Origin: CAYXAA01 sp964462985
Lineage (GTDB): Bacteria > Pseudomonadota > Alphaproteobacteria > Rhizobiales > Stappiaceae
Assembly: GCA_964462985.1 (NCBI GenBank)
Contig: CAYXAA010000002.1
Location: 62,001 to 126,000 of the forward strand
Direction: 5' to 3'
Length of the DNA stretch: 64,000 nt
Below the pieces are notes generated by a model. The model ran no database searches. It was not told where the DNA came from and was given only the letters and a program-made list of their open reading frames with translations. Positions 1 to 8,883 of the stretch are shown here, piece after piece (position 1 is the first letter of the stretch; every line of letters starts with the position of its first letter). The position numbers were made by a program, and so were the translations under genes.

Positions 1-539
1 AATATCGCTTCCGCGGCAACACGCTGATGGGTCTTTACCTGGCCCTCGGCATCATGATCCCAATCCGGCTCGGCACCGTCGCGATCCTGCAGATGATGGT
101 GGCGGGCGGGCTGGTCAACACGCTCATCGCGCTGATCCTGGTCTACACCGCGCAAGGACTGCCGCTGGCGATCTTCATTCTATCGGAGTTCATGAAGCAG
201 GTCTCAGACGACCTGAAAAATGCCGGGCGCATCGACGGATTGTCGGAATACCGCATCTTCTTCCGCCTGGTCCTACCGCTGGTCCGCCCGCCGATGGCGA
301 CCGTCGCCATCTTCACCATGATCCCGATCTGGAACGATCTGTGGTTCCCGCTCATCCTGGCGCCGTCGGAGGGAACCAAGACAGTTACGCTCGGCGCACA
401 GATCTTCATTGGCCAGTTCGTCACCAACTGGAACGCAGTGCTTGCCGCGCTGTCGCTGGCGATCCTGCCGGTGCTGGTCCTCTACCTGATCTTCTCGCGG
501 CAACTGATCCGCGGCATCACCTCGGGAGCTGTCAAGTGA
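1..539 (+). CDS. Carbohydrate ABC transporter permease (MalG type), 5' partial
   Basis: Inner-membrane permease of a binding-protein-dependent sugar or polyol importer. The frame is open from the first bases of the window, so the start lies outside. Four hydrophobic spans are visible. The cytoplasmic EAA loop that docks on the ATPase reads LKNAGRIDGLSEYRIFF followed by LPLVRPP, typical of the MalG half. It ends with the usual SGAVK tail. Its stop codon overlaps the GTG start of the next gene (GTGA), so the two are probably translationally coupled. The binding protein and the MalF-type partner presumably lie upstream. The substrate is not readable; the pentulose kinase downstream suggests a polyol or pentose (inference). 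Confidence 0.93.
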   Translation, partial: YRFRGNTLMGLYLALGIMIPIRLGTVAILQMMVAGGLVNTLIALILVYTAQGLPLAIFILSEFMKQVSDDLKNAGRIDGLSEYRIFFRLVLPLVRPPMATVAIFTMIPIWNDLWFPLILAPSEGTKTVTLGAQIFIGQFVTNWNAVLAALSLAILPVLVLYLIFSRQLIRGITSGAVK

Positions 540-1606
540 ACGCACCATCCGACCGACCCCTCCGCGTCGTTGTAGCGGGCCTCGGCAACATGGGCCGTAG
601 CCACGCGCTCGCCTACGAGAGGAACCAGGGCTTCGAAATTGCGGCCCTTGTCAACCGTTCCGATGTGACGCTGCCGGCGGAGCTCACCCGATATGACATC
701 CGTCGCTCCTTTGCCAATGCCCTGCGCGATGAGCAGCCGGACATTGCCTCGATCAACACCTATTCCGACAGCCATGCCGACTATGCCGTCGCTGCGATCG
801 AGGCGGGGTGCCACGTCTTCGTCGAAAAGCCACTTGCCACCACCATCGCCGATGCCCGGCGCGTGATCGATGCCGCGCGCGCCAACGGCCGCAAGCTGGT
901 GGTCGGTTATATTCTGCGTCATCACCCGTCCTGGGCTCGGCTGATCGAGGAGGCGCGCGCGCTTGGCGGTCCTTACGTGTTCCGCATGAACCTCAATCAG
1001 CAATCCTCCGGCGCGACCTGGGAGACCCACAAGCATCTGATGAAGACGACCTCGCCAATCGTCGACTGCGGTGTCCACTATGTCGACGTGATGTGTCAGA
1101 TCACGGACGCCCGTCCGGTCGAAGTGCGGGGTATGGGCCTGCGGCTGACGGAGGAGATCGGTCCGGACATGTACAACTACGGTCACTTGCAGGTGCTGTT
1201 CGAGGACGGCTCGGTCGGCTGGTACGAGGCCGGGTGGGGGCCGATGATTTCCGAGACCGCCTTCTTCGTGAAAGACGTCATCTCTCCGGCGGGCTGTGTT
1301 TCGATCGTTATGAAAGATGGCGTGAAGTCCGACGACATCGATAGTCACACAATGACCTCACAGATTAGGCTACACCGCTCCGCGACCGGCCCGGATGGAT
1401 GCTTCACGGAGGCCGATCGGCTGTTGTCGATGGAAGGTGAACCGGGACATCAGGAACTGTGCGAGCGCGAGCAGGCGTTCCTGTTGAAGGCAATCCGCGA
1501 GGACATGGATCTCGGCCGACACATGGACGACGCGCTGAAGTCGCTCGCCGTCTGCCTTGCGGCCGACGAGAGCGTGCGCACCGGCCGCGCCGTTACACTG
1601 GACTGA
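536..1606 (+). CDS. Gfo/Idh/MocA family NAD(P)-dependent oxidoreductase
   Basis: Predicted cytoplasmic dehydrogenase of about 356 residues acting on a sugar, polyol or inositol-like substrate. The N-terminal Rossmann fold has GLGNMG at residues 15-20, and the family EKP motif lies near residues 97-99. The C-terminal half holds the alpha/beta substrate domain with a conserved DCGVHYVD stretch. I chose GTG at 536 because it overlaps the permease stop by four bases; the frame is also open upstream, but that part is antisense-like extension. It sits between permease and ATPase genes of one operon, so it probably oxidises the imported compound (inference). The exact substrate is unknown. Confidence 0.9.
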   Translation: MNAPSDRPLRVVVAGLGNMGRSHALAYERNQGFEIAALVNRSDVTLPAELTRYDIRRSFANALRDEQPDIASINTYSDSHADYAVAAIEAGCHVFVEKPLATTIADARRVIDAARANGRKLVVGYILRHHPSWARLIEEARALGGPYVFRMNLNQQSSGATWETHKHLMKTTSPIVDCGVHYVDVMCQITDARPVEVRGMGLRLTEEIGPDMYNYGHLQVLFEDGSVGWYEAGWGPMISETAFFVKDVISPAGCVSIVMKDGVKSDDIDSHTMTSQIRLHRSATGPDGCFTEADRLLSMEGEPGHQELCEREQAFLLKAIREDMDLGRHMDDALKSLAVCLAADESVRTGRAVTLD

Positions 1607-1609
1607 GGA

Positions 1610-2614
1610 GTGGCCGTGGGATCGTTGACGATCGAAAAATTGCAGAAGTCGTTTGGCTTGGTCGATGTGCTGAAGGGCATCGACCTCGAAGTGTCGGACG
1701 GAGAATTCGTCGTCTTCGTCGGACCGTCTGGCTGCGGAAAATCCACGTTGCTCCGCATCATCGCCGGGCTCGAGGACGCAACCGCAGGCACGGTGAAAAT
1801 TGACGGAAAGATCGTTGATGCCGTTCCACCAGCCAAGCGCGGCATTGCGATGGTGTTCCAGACCTATGCGCTCTATCCGCACCTGACCGTGAAGACCAAC
1901 ATGGGGCTCGGGCTGAAGCAGGCGGGCACGCCGGCGGCTGAGATCGAAAAGCGAGTGGCCACCGCCGCCGCCATGCTGTCGCTTGAACCGTACCTCGACA
2001 GAAGGCCGGCCGAACTGTCCGGCGGCCAGCGTCAACGCGTCGCCATCGGCCGCGCTGTGGTGCGCGAGCCGAAGCTGTTCTTGTTCGACGAGCCGCTGTC
2101 GAACCTCGACGCGGCGCTTCGCGTCAACACGCGGCTGGAGATCGCCCAACTGCATCGGCGCCTGGGCGCCACGATGATCTACGTCACGCACGACCAGGTC
2201 GAAGCAATGACACTTGCCGACAAGATCGTCGTTCTCAACGGCGGCCGGATCGAGCAGATCGGCGCTCCGATGGAGCTTTACGACCGTCCCGCCAACGTCT
2301 TCGTCGCCGGATTCATCGGCTCGCCGAAAATGAATTTAATCGACGGCTCCCGGCTTGGCGAAACAGTAAGCACGGTCGGCGTGCGGCCGGAGCACATTTC
2401 CGTCGATCCCTCCGGCGGCAGTCTGAAAGGCACGGTCATCCATACCGAGCATCTCGGCGCCGACACCAACCTTTATCTCGACTGCGACGCAGCCGGACTC
2501 ATTACGGTGCGGCTGTTCGGCGCCTTTGACGCCGCACCTGGATCGACGCTTTACGCGACATTCGATCCTGCCCGGACCTATCGCTTCGACGAAACCGGTC
2601 GCACGCTCACGTGA
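1610..2614 (+). CDS. Carbohydrate ABC transporter ATP-binding protein (MalK/UgpC type)
   Basis: ATPase subunit that powers the sugar importer encoded just upstream. Walker A GPSGCGKS is at residues 38-45, the Q-loop is in MVFQTYALYPHLTV, the ABC signature LSGGQRQR is near 136-143, Walker B LFLFDEP near 155-161, and the switch histidine is in THDQ. The C-terminal regulatory (TOBE) region is present but short, giving 334 residues against about 360 for most MalK proteins. The GTG start at 1610 follows the previous stop by three bases and is preceded by a purine-rich stretch overlapping that gene's end. It is the third gene of the operon. Confidence 0.93.
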   Translation: MAVGSLTIEKLQKSFGLVDVLKGIDLEVSDGEFVVFVGPSGCGKSTLLRIIAGLEDATAGTVKIDGKIVDAVPPAKRGIAMVFQTYALYPHLTVKTNMGLGLKQAGTPAAEIEKRVATAAAMLSLEPYLDRRPAELSGGQRQRVAIGRAVVREPKLFLFDEPLSNLDAALRVNTRLEIAQLHRRLGATMIYVTHDQVEAMTLADKIVVLNGGRIEQIGAPMELYDRPANVFVAGFIGSPKMNLIDGSRLGETVSTVGVRPEHISVDPSGGSLKGTVIHTEHLGADTNLYLDCDAAGLITVRLFGAFDAAPGSTLYATFDPARTYRFDETGRTLT

Positions 2615-3036
2615 GGACGCGGCGAGACGCTCGGACGACTCCAGCCACATCAAACAGTGCTCTGGTTGGCGGCTCTCACTCCTGAATGGTTGCTCATCAG
2701 AGTTCAAACGGTGCCGCCGATGAACCTTGCTAATACGGCAACGCTTGGTTAAACGCCGATGCGTCACAGTCGCAAGGCACGCATGGCCGGAGATCGGTCT
2801 CCCCTCTTGCGACCAAACTCAACACGTCGCTGCAGATCAGGATCGGTGCGCAACCTCGGTGGGGCGGATGCACCTCAACGCGCCCCCCTGCCGGAGAATA
2901 AAGTAGCCATGAAGGACGCTCGAAACCGGCGTCCATTAGGCGCCACGCGTCGCTGGCGATCTCGCCCCGTCCTCACGTTGGACGGACCCGCCTGCGGCTG
3001 ACGGGCGGCGGTCACCGAATTCCGGAGAATACGCGC
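2615..3036. other. Intergenic region without a convincing gene
   Basis: These 422 bases separate the ATPase gene from the kinase gene. Short open frames occur on both strands but none shows family resemblance, a good ribosome binding site or codon bias like the neighbours. No clear terminator hairpin or regulator dyad was found. A promoter for the kinase may lie here. Confidence 0.5.
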
Positions 3037-4665
3037 ATGAGTAGGAAGCATTTCATCGGCATCGATGTCGGCACCGGCAGCGTTCGCGCCGGCATTTTCG
3101 ACGTTTCAGGCACTCTGCTTGGCACCGCGAAACACGACATCGCGATCTTTCATGACGGGCCGGATCTCGCCGAGCAGTCGAGCACTGACATCTGGAGGGC
3201 CGTCTGCGCCAGCGTTCGCGAGGCGGTGTCGACCGCAGGCCTCGGGGCAGACGATGTCGGCGGCATCGGCTTCGATGCCACTTGCTCGCTGGTGGTGGTC
3301 GGTCCGCAGGGGACCTCGATCGCGGTGGGTGCGCATGGTAATGACGACCGCAACGTCATCGTCTGGATGGACCACCGCGCGATCGAGCAAGCGCGACGGA
3401 TCAATCAGACCAAACACGGCGTGCTGAAGTATGTGGGCGGAATCATCTCGCCGGAGATGGAAACGCCGAAGCTGCTCTGGCTGAAGGAGAACCTTCCATC
3501 CGCATACAATGCGGCGTGGCAGTTCTTCGATCTCGCCGACTTCCTGACGTGGCGCGCGACCGGCAGCCTGGCGCGCTCGGTATGCACTACTACATGCAAA
3601 TGGACCTATCTGGCCCATGTACAGCGCTGGGACGAAAGCTACTTCCGCCAGATCGGCCTCGCGGATCTCGCCGACGATGGCTTTTCCCGCATCGGGACCG
3701 AGATTGTTCCTGCGGGACAAGCACTGGCGAACGGGCTGACCGCCGCCGCGGCGGCCGAGCTGGGCCTGAGGCAGGGTACGCCAGTCGGCGCCGGACTGAT
3801 CGACGCGCACGCCGGCGGCATCGGTTCGCTGGGCGGGTCCGGTACATCCGCTGGCGTCACCACGCGCATGGCCTATGTTTTCGGGACCTCCGCATGCACG
3901 ATGGCGAGCAGCAACGAACCCATCTTCATTCACGGTGTCTGGGGCCCCTATTTTTCAGCCATGGTGCCTGGTCTCTGGCTCAACGAAGGCGGACAATCCA
4001 GCGCCGGCGCTGCCATTGACCAGCTTGTCTCGATGCACCCTGCCTCCGGAGAAGCGCGAGCAGCAGCGGCCGAGCGCGGCGTGAGCCTGCCGGATTTTCT
4101 GGCGGAAATGGCGGCTGCCGACCAACCTACATTGTCGGAGGTGGCCAGGCGCGCCGGTGATCTAATTGTCGTTCCTGATTTCCTCGGCAACCGTGCCCCG
4201 CTTGCCGATCCTGACGCGCGCGCGGTCATATCCGGACTGGGCATGGAGCGGGACATGAACAGTCTCGTCGCCCTGTACGTCGCGGGCATCTTGGGGGTCG
4301 GCTACGGCCTCCGTCAGATCATTGCCGCCAGCCGCGCAGAAGGCGCCACGATTGAGGCGGTGGCCCTGAGCGGCGGAGCGGGCAGGCAGCCGCTCGTGCG
4401 CCAGCTTCTCGCCGACTGCGCCGACATTCCTGTGGTCGCGTCGCGCCAACCCGAGCCGGTCCTGCTCGGCGCCGCAATGCTCGGCGCCACAGCTTCCGGA
4501 GCCTTCGAAAGCCTGACCGCGGCGATGACCGCTATGGCAGGCGCGGAAGAAACCTTCCCGCCCACCGGTGGCGAAATCGCAGCTCTTCACGATCGGCGGT
4601 TCGCCACGTTCAAGGCGCTTCAGACAGCCGCCCGCACCATGCGGCGCGGTCGTGATCCGGCGTAA
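3037..4665 (+). CDS. FGGY-family pentulose kinase (D-ribulokinase-like)
   Basis: Phosphorylates a ketopentose or related sugar at the end of the uptake route, using ATP in the cytoplasm. The first FGGY domain opens with GIDVGTGSVRAGIFD, the phosphate-binding loop of the actin/hexokinase fold. The C-terminal domain carries ALSGGAGRQPLVRQLLADC near residues 440-460, matching the FGGY adenosine-binding signature. At 542 residues it has the length of the FGGY pentulose kinase (ribitol or ribulose) branch rather than xylulokinase (about 490). It lies 420 bases after the ABC genes on the same strand, so it probably belongs to the same pathway. D-ribulose is the best guess. Confidence 0.88.
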   Translation: MSRKHFIGIDVGTGSVRAGIFDVSGTLLGTAKHDIAIFHDGPDLAEQSSTDIWRAVCASVREAVSTAGLGADDVGGIGFDATCSLVVVGPQGTSIAVGAHGNDDRNVIVWMDHRAIEQARRINQTKHGVLKYVGGIISPEMETPKLLWLKENLPSAYNAAWQFFDLADFLTWRATGSLARSVCTTTCKWTYLAHVQRWDESYFRQIGLADLADDGFSRIGTEIVPAGQALANGLTAAAAAELGLRQGTPVGAGLIDAHAGGIGSLGGSGTSAGVTTRMAYVFGTSACTMASSNEPIFIHGVWGPYFSAMVPGLWLNEGGQSSAGAAIDQLVSMHPASGEARAAAAERGVSLPDFLAEMAAADQPTLSEVARRAGDLIVVPDFLGNRAPLADPDARAVISGLGMERDMNSLVALYVAGILGVGYGLRQIIAASRAEGATIEAVALSGGAGRQPLVRQLLADCADIPVVASRQPEPVLLGAAMLGATASGAFESLTAAMTAMAGAEETFPPTGGEIAALHDRRFATFKALQTAARTMRRGRDPA

Positions 4666-4684
4666 TTCAGGCGCTGGCGAACCT

Positions 4685-5758
4685 TCAAGCCAGAGCATCC
4701 GCGACAGCCTTGCCGCAGGTCACCGTGTCGGCCGCGCCGCCGAGATCGCGCGTTCGAAGCGCCTTTTCCGCAAGCACAGATTCGATTGCCGACACGATAT
4801 CCGCAGCAGCCTGGGGATGGCCAAGGTGATCCAGCATCATGGCTCCGGCCCAGATCTGTCCGACCGGATTCGCAATTCCCTGGCCGGCGATATCCGGCGC
4901 TGAGCCGTGAACCGGCTCGAATAGGGACGGAAAGGTTCGCTCTGGGTTGATGTTGCCCGAGGGCGCAATCCCTATCGTGCCCGTGCAGGCCGGGCCGAGA
5001 TCCGACAGGATGTCGCCGAATAGATTTGAGGCCACGACGACATCAAATCGGTCGGGATTCAGCACGAAATGTGCCGTCAGGATATCGATGTGGTACTTGT
5101 CCCAGACCACATCCGGATAGGACCTGGCCACTTCTTCCACGCGTTCGTCCCAGTAGGGCATGGTAATCGAGATTCCGTTCGACTTGGTCGCCGAGGTCAG
5201 GCGCTTGCGCTCTCGCTTGCTGGCCAGTTCGAAGGCGTAGCGCAGGACACGATCGACGCCGATCCGGCTCATCACCGTTTCCTGCATAACGATCTCGCGG
5301 TCGGTGCCAGGGAACATTCTGCCGCCGATCGACGAATACTCGCCTTCGGTGTTCTCGCGAACGATCCAGAAGTCGATATCACCGGGCTTCCGGCCCGCGA
5401 GTGGAGACGGCACGCCGGGCATCAGGCGTGCCGGTCTGAGGCTGATGTACTGGTCGAACTGGCGGCGGAACTGGATCAGCGATCCCCAGAGCGAGATGTG
5501 ATCCGGAACCTCCGCGGGCCAACCCACTGCGCCGAAGAAAATCGCATCGTGGCCGCCGATCTGCTCTTTCCAGTCTTCCGGCATCATTTCCCCATGCTTG
5601 CGATAGTAATCGCATGAGGCGAAATCGAACGTATCAAAGCGCAGGTCGAGGCCGTGGCGCTTGGCGGCGGCCTCGAGCACACGGAGTCCCTCGGGCACGA
5701 CTTCCTTGCCAATGCCATCTCCGGCAATGACGGCGATCCTGAGATGATTGTCGGTCAT
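4685..5758 (-). CDS. ttuC: Tartrate dehydrogenase / beta-decarboxylating dehydrogenase
   Basis: NAD-dependent oxidation, and in this family also oxidative decarboxylation, of tartrate or malate in the cytoplasm. The protein starts IAVIAGDGIGKEV, the hallmark of isopropylmalate/isocitrate-type dehydrogenases. It carries the VRENTEGEYSSIGG substrate loop and the NLFGDILSDLGP metal and cofactor region. The 357-residue length and the SLWGSLIQFRRQFDQYISLRP stretch (split here as SLWGSLIQF and FDQYISLRP) fit tartrate dehydrogenase (TtuC/YeaU) better than LeuB. It is the last gene of a leftward operon with tctC, tctAB and a paralogue 12 bases upstream. Confidence 0.87.
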   Translation of the reverse strand: MTDNHLRIAVIAGDGIGKEVVPEGLRVLEAAAKRHGLDLRFDTFDFASCDYYRKHGEMMPEDWKEQIGGHDAIFFGAVGWPAEVPDHISLWGSLIQFRRQFDQYISLRPARLMPGVPSPLAGRKPGDIDFWIVRENTEGEYSSIGGRMFPGTDREIVMQETVMSRIGVDRVLRYAFELASKRERKRLTSATKSNGISITMPYWDERVEEVARSYPDVVWDKYHIDILTAHFVLNPDRFDVVVASNLFGDILSDLGPACTGTIGIAPSGNINPERTFPSLFEPVHGSAPDIAGQGIANPVGQIWAGAMMLDHLGHPQAAADIVSAIESVLAEKALRTRDLGGAADTVTCGKAVADALA

Positions 5759-5770
5759 TCTGCCGGCTCC

Positions 5771-6853
5771 TTATTTGTTCCGACCGCGGATCGCTTCAAG
5801 CACCGCGTTGGTCACGTCCCGGGTGGTGGCCTTCCCGCCAAGGTCGGGCGTGTGGAGGGAGGGGTCCGTGGTCACCTTTTCGATCGCATCCATGAGCCGG
5901 GACGCTGCCTCCTGCTCGCCCAGATGCTCAAGCATCATCGCCGCCGTCCAGAACGTGCCGACCGGATTGGCAATCCCCTTGCCGGCAATGTCGAAGGCCG
6001 ATCCATGAATCGGTTCGAACATCGATGGTCCATCACGCTCCGGATTGAGGTTGGCCGTCGGCGCGATGCCGATGGATCCGGCAAGGGCGGCTGCCAGATC
6101 GGACAGGATGTCGGCGTGGAGATTGGTCGCGACAATCGTATCGAGCGTCTCGGGCTTCAGTGTCATACGGACCGTCATCGCATCGACGAGCATCTTGTCC
6201 CAGATCACGTCCGGGAACTCGGCCGCGACTTCGCTTGCGATCTCATCCCAGAGCACCATGCCGTGCCGCTGCGCATTTGACTTCGTGACGACCGTCAGCA
6301 GCTTGCGCGGCCGCGACTGCGCGAGCCTGAAGGCAAAACGCATGATCCGTTCGACGCCGGCGCGCGTGAAGATCGCCACGTCGGTGGCGATCTCCAGCGG
6401 AAGTCCCGGATGGGAGCGTCCGCCTTGCCCCGCGTATTCGCCCTCCGAATTTTCGCGCACGATTACCCAGTCGAGTTCGCCCGCCTCGACGTGACGAAGC
6501 GGACTGCGGATTCCCGGCAGCATCCGGGTGGGCCGCACGTTGGCGTACTGATCCAGGGGCTGGCATATCGCGAGCCTCAGGCCCCAAAGTGTCAGGTGGT
6601 CCGGCACGTCTGGCGCCCCGACCGCCCCGAACAGGATGGCGTCAAAGTCGCGAAGCCGCTGCGCGCCGTCCGCCGGCATGAACGCTCCAGACCTCTTGTA
6701 GCGGTCGGTCCCCCAATCAAAGTGCTCGATGTCGAGGCGGAAGCTGCCGTCCCGTTCGGCCAGTGCCTCAAGCACTTCGAGGCCCGCAGCCACCACCTCA
6801 ACGCCGATGCCATCGCCGGGAATCGCGGCGATCCTGTGGGTTCGGATACCCAT
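5771..6853 (-). CDS. Isocitrate/isopropylmalate-type dehydrogenase, tartrate dehydrogenase paralogue
   Basis: Second beta-decarboxylating dehydrogenase of the operon, 360 residues. It opens with RIAAIPGDGIGVEVV and has VRENSEGEYAGQGG and NLHADILSDLAAALAG, so cofactor and substrate loops are both present. It is clearly homologous to the neighbouring TtuC-like protein but has diverged at many positions (for example NLHAD against NLFGD). It may therefore prefer a different 2-hydroxyacid or tartrate stereoisomer (inference). The start ATG lies 14 bases from the stop of the transporter gene upstream. Confidence 0.83.
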   Translation of the reverse strand: MGIRTHRIAAIPGDGIGVEVVAAGLEVLEALAERDGSFRLDIEHFDWGTDRYKRSGAFMPADGAQRLRDFDAILFGAVGAPDVPDHLTLWGLRLAICQPLDQYANVRPTRMLPGIRSPLRHVEAGELDWVIVRENSEGEYAGQGGRSHPGLPLEIATDVAIFTRAGVERIMRFAFRLAQSRPRKLLTVVTKSNAQRHGMVLWDEIASEVAAEFPDVIWDKMLVDAMTVRMTLKPETLDTIVATNLHADILSDLAAALAGSIGIAPTANLNPERDGPSMFEPIHGSAFDIAGKGIANPVGTFWTAAMMLEHLGEQEAASRLMDAIEKVTTDPSLHTPDLGGKATTRDVTNAVLEAIRGRNK

Positions 6854-6867
6854 TCTTCAACTCCTGT

Positions 6868-8868
6868 TCAGAAGAGAATGCCGGCCGGCATCCGGAGCAG
6901 CAGGACGTCGGTCATGACCCACCAGAAGCCGAGTACGATGGCGATGCCAGACGCACTCCAGATCGCCCATGTGCGGAAGCCGGGCCGGTCGTAGTCCGCG
7001 ATGACCATGATCGCGGCGAAGGCAAGGAGGCTAGTGACGACGAAGCCGCCGACAGGAAGCAGCGCGACCCAGGCCGCCATGACGACGGCGAGGCCGAGCC
7101 GGTGGAAATGACCGCCCTCGCTTTCTGTTCGCACCTCGGCCGGAACCGCGCGCCCCGTGGCAATGGCGACGATCAATGCAATCGAAAAGAGGATCATCCC
7201 GATCGCGATGGTCGTAGGAAAGATCGATCCGACCGCGGACATTCCTCGCGCGCCGAGGAAGACGTAGATCCCGAGCAGGATGAAGCCGGCGGCGCAGATC
7301 ATGCCCGCAACGTCGCGGCGGTAGTTCTGCGCTTTTGGCTCGCTGACCTTGTCAGCGCGGGCCACATCCGCCGTTGCCGCCTCGCGTTTTCGTGAACGTC
7401 GTTCCGTGATGATCGGGTAAAGCAGCGTGATGACCGCTGCAATGATGATGCCGATGCTAATAGGACGGCCGAAGAACATCTCGACCGTCCGACCGGTGGC
7501 GTTGCCTATGAGATAGGTCTGGACGAATCCCTGCTCCGCGATCTGGCCGAGAACGAGCCCGAGCACGATCGGCGACGGTGCAAAGCCGTAGCGTGCCAGC
7601 ACCCAGGCGATGAGTCCGAGCCCGACCATCAATTGGGCGTCGTGGACATTGGAGTGGATCGCGAAAGATCCGATCACGGTGAGAAGGGCGATCGTCGGCG
7701 CCAGCATCGCCTTCGGGATCGCGACGACCGACCTGTAGGCGTAGCGGCCGATGAGGAGCCCGGCCGGCAGCATCAGCAGCGTCGCAATAAGCAGGCCCCA
7801 GATGAAGGTGTAGACGACGCTGGCCTCGGTGCTGAACAGCGTTGGGCCGATCTTGATTCCCTGCACCAGGAGCGCGCCAAGAATGATCGCGTCGGGCGGC
7901 GTACCAGGGATGCCAAGCACCAGGGTCGGAATGAAGCCGCCGCCGACCGTGGCGTTGTTGGCAGCTTCCGTCGCGATGACGCCATCGGGCTCACCCTTGC
8001 CAAAGTTTTCCGGCGTGCGCGAGGCGCGGCGCGCCTCGGAATAGGAAACGAGACCCGCGATCGAGCCACCGGCGCCGGGCAGGATGCCGATCACCGTGCC
8101 GATCACGGAGGAACGCACGACGTTGAACTTTCGCCGCCAAATCACACCGAAACCTTCGGCCAATCGAAGGCCACCGGTCTCGGCAGGCTTGAGGTGCGGA
8201 TCGCGGGTCGCAACAAGGTCTAGGAGTACCGGAATGCAGTAGAGGCCGATGATCGCCGATGTGATGTCGATGCCGCCAAGGAAGCGCTGTGTGTCGAGCG
8301 TATAGCGCACGTCGCCCCCGACCACGGCAACTCCGATCATTGAGAGGAACAATCCGAAGCAGGCCCCGATCAGTCCCTTGAGGGTATTGCCGACGGAAAG
8401 CGCCGCGATCAGTGTCAGTCCGAGTATCGCCAGCCAGAAATATTCCGTCGGACCGAATGCCAGGGCCACACGGGCGAGCGGCGGCGCCAGCAACAGGAGC
8501 GTAATCGCTCCGATCAGCCCGCCAACGACAGAGGCGGCTGTCGCCAGTGTGATGGCAAGGCCGCCATCACCCCGTCGTGCCATTGGAAACCCGTCAAAGG
8601 TCGTCGCAATGGCCGACGGGGTGCCCGGCGTGTTTACGAGAATGGCGGCAAAGGCCCCGCCGTAGATCGCGCCGGTGTAGATCGCGCCGAGGGCAATGAG
8701 GCCCGCGGCGGGATCCATGGTGAAGGTGAAGGGGACGAGCACGGCCACCGCCATGGTGGCGGAGAGCCCCGGAAGAGCTCCCACGATGGTGCCGAGCACC
8801 ACACCCACAAGCGCAAGGAGGAGGTTTAGCGGCGTCAGCGCGCCGACGAGGTAGCCGAGAACGTCCAT
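6868..8868 (-). CDS. tctA: TTT transporter membrane subunit, TctA-TctB fusion
   Basis: Inner-membrane component of a tripartite tricarboxylate transporter, which takes up di- or tricarboxylates using a periplasmic binding protein. Residues 1-490 are a TctA with about ten to twelve membrane spans; the conserved PGTPSAIATTFDGFP and GILPGAGGSIAGLVSY stretches are present. After a charged linker rich in Arg and Lys, residues 515-666 form four more spans matching the small TctB subunit (family average about 150 residues). The two subunits are usually separate genes. It lies between tctC and two tartrate-type dehydrogenases, so tartrate is the likely cargo. Confidence 0.92.
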   Translation of the reverse strand: MDVLGYLVGALTPLNLLLALVGVVLGTIVGALPGLSATMAVAVLVPFTFTMDPAAGLIALGAIYTGAIYGGAFAAILVNTPGTPSAIATTFDGFPMARRGDGGLAITLATAASVVGGLIGAITLLLLAPPLARVALAFGPTEYFWLAILGLTLIAALSVGNTLKGLIGACFGLFLSMIGVAVVGGDVRYTLDTQRFLGGIDITSAIIGLYCIPVLLDLVATRDPHLKPAETGGLRLAEGFGVIWRRKFNVVRSSVIGTVIGILPGAGGSIAGLVSYSEARRASRTPENFGKGEPDGVIATEAANNATVGGGFIPTLVLGIPGTPPDAIILGALLVQGIKIGPTLFSTEASVVYTFIWGLLIATLLMLPAGLLIGRYAYRSVVAIPKAMLAPTIALLTVIGSFAIHSNVHDAQLMVGLGLIAWVLARYGFAPSPIVLGLVLGQIAEQGFVQTYLIGNATGRTVEMFFGRPISIGIIIAAVITLLYPIITERRSRKREAATADVARADKVSEPKAQNYRRDVAGMICAAGFILLGIYVFLGARGMSAVGSIFPTTIAIGMILFSIALIVAIATGRAVPAEVRTESEGGHFHRLGLAVVMAAWVALLPVGGFVVTSLLAFAAIMVIADYDRPGFRTWAIWSASGIAIVLGFWWVMTDVLLLRMPAGILF

Positions 8869-8883
8869 CTTCGATTCCGGCGT

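Noticed and set aside
341..535. Extended start of the Gfo/Idh gene inside the permease
   Set aside because: The Rossmann motif fits a start at GTG 536 with the usual four-base overlap; the upstream part is an out-of-frame reading of the permease gene.
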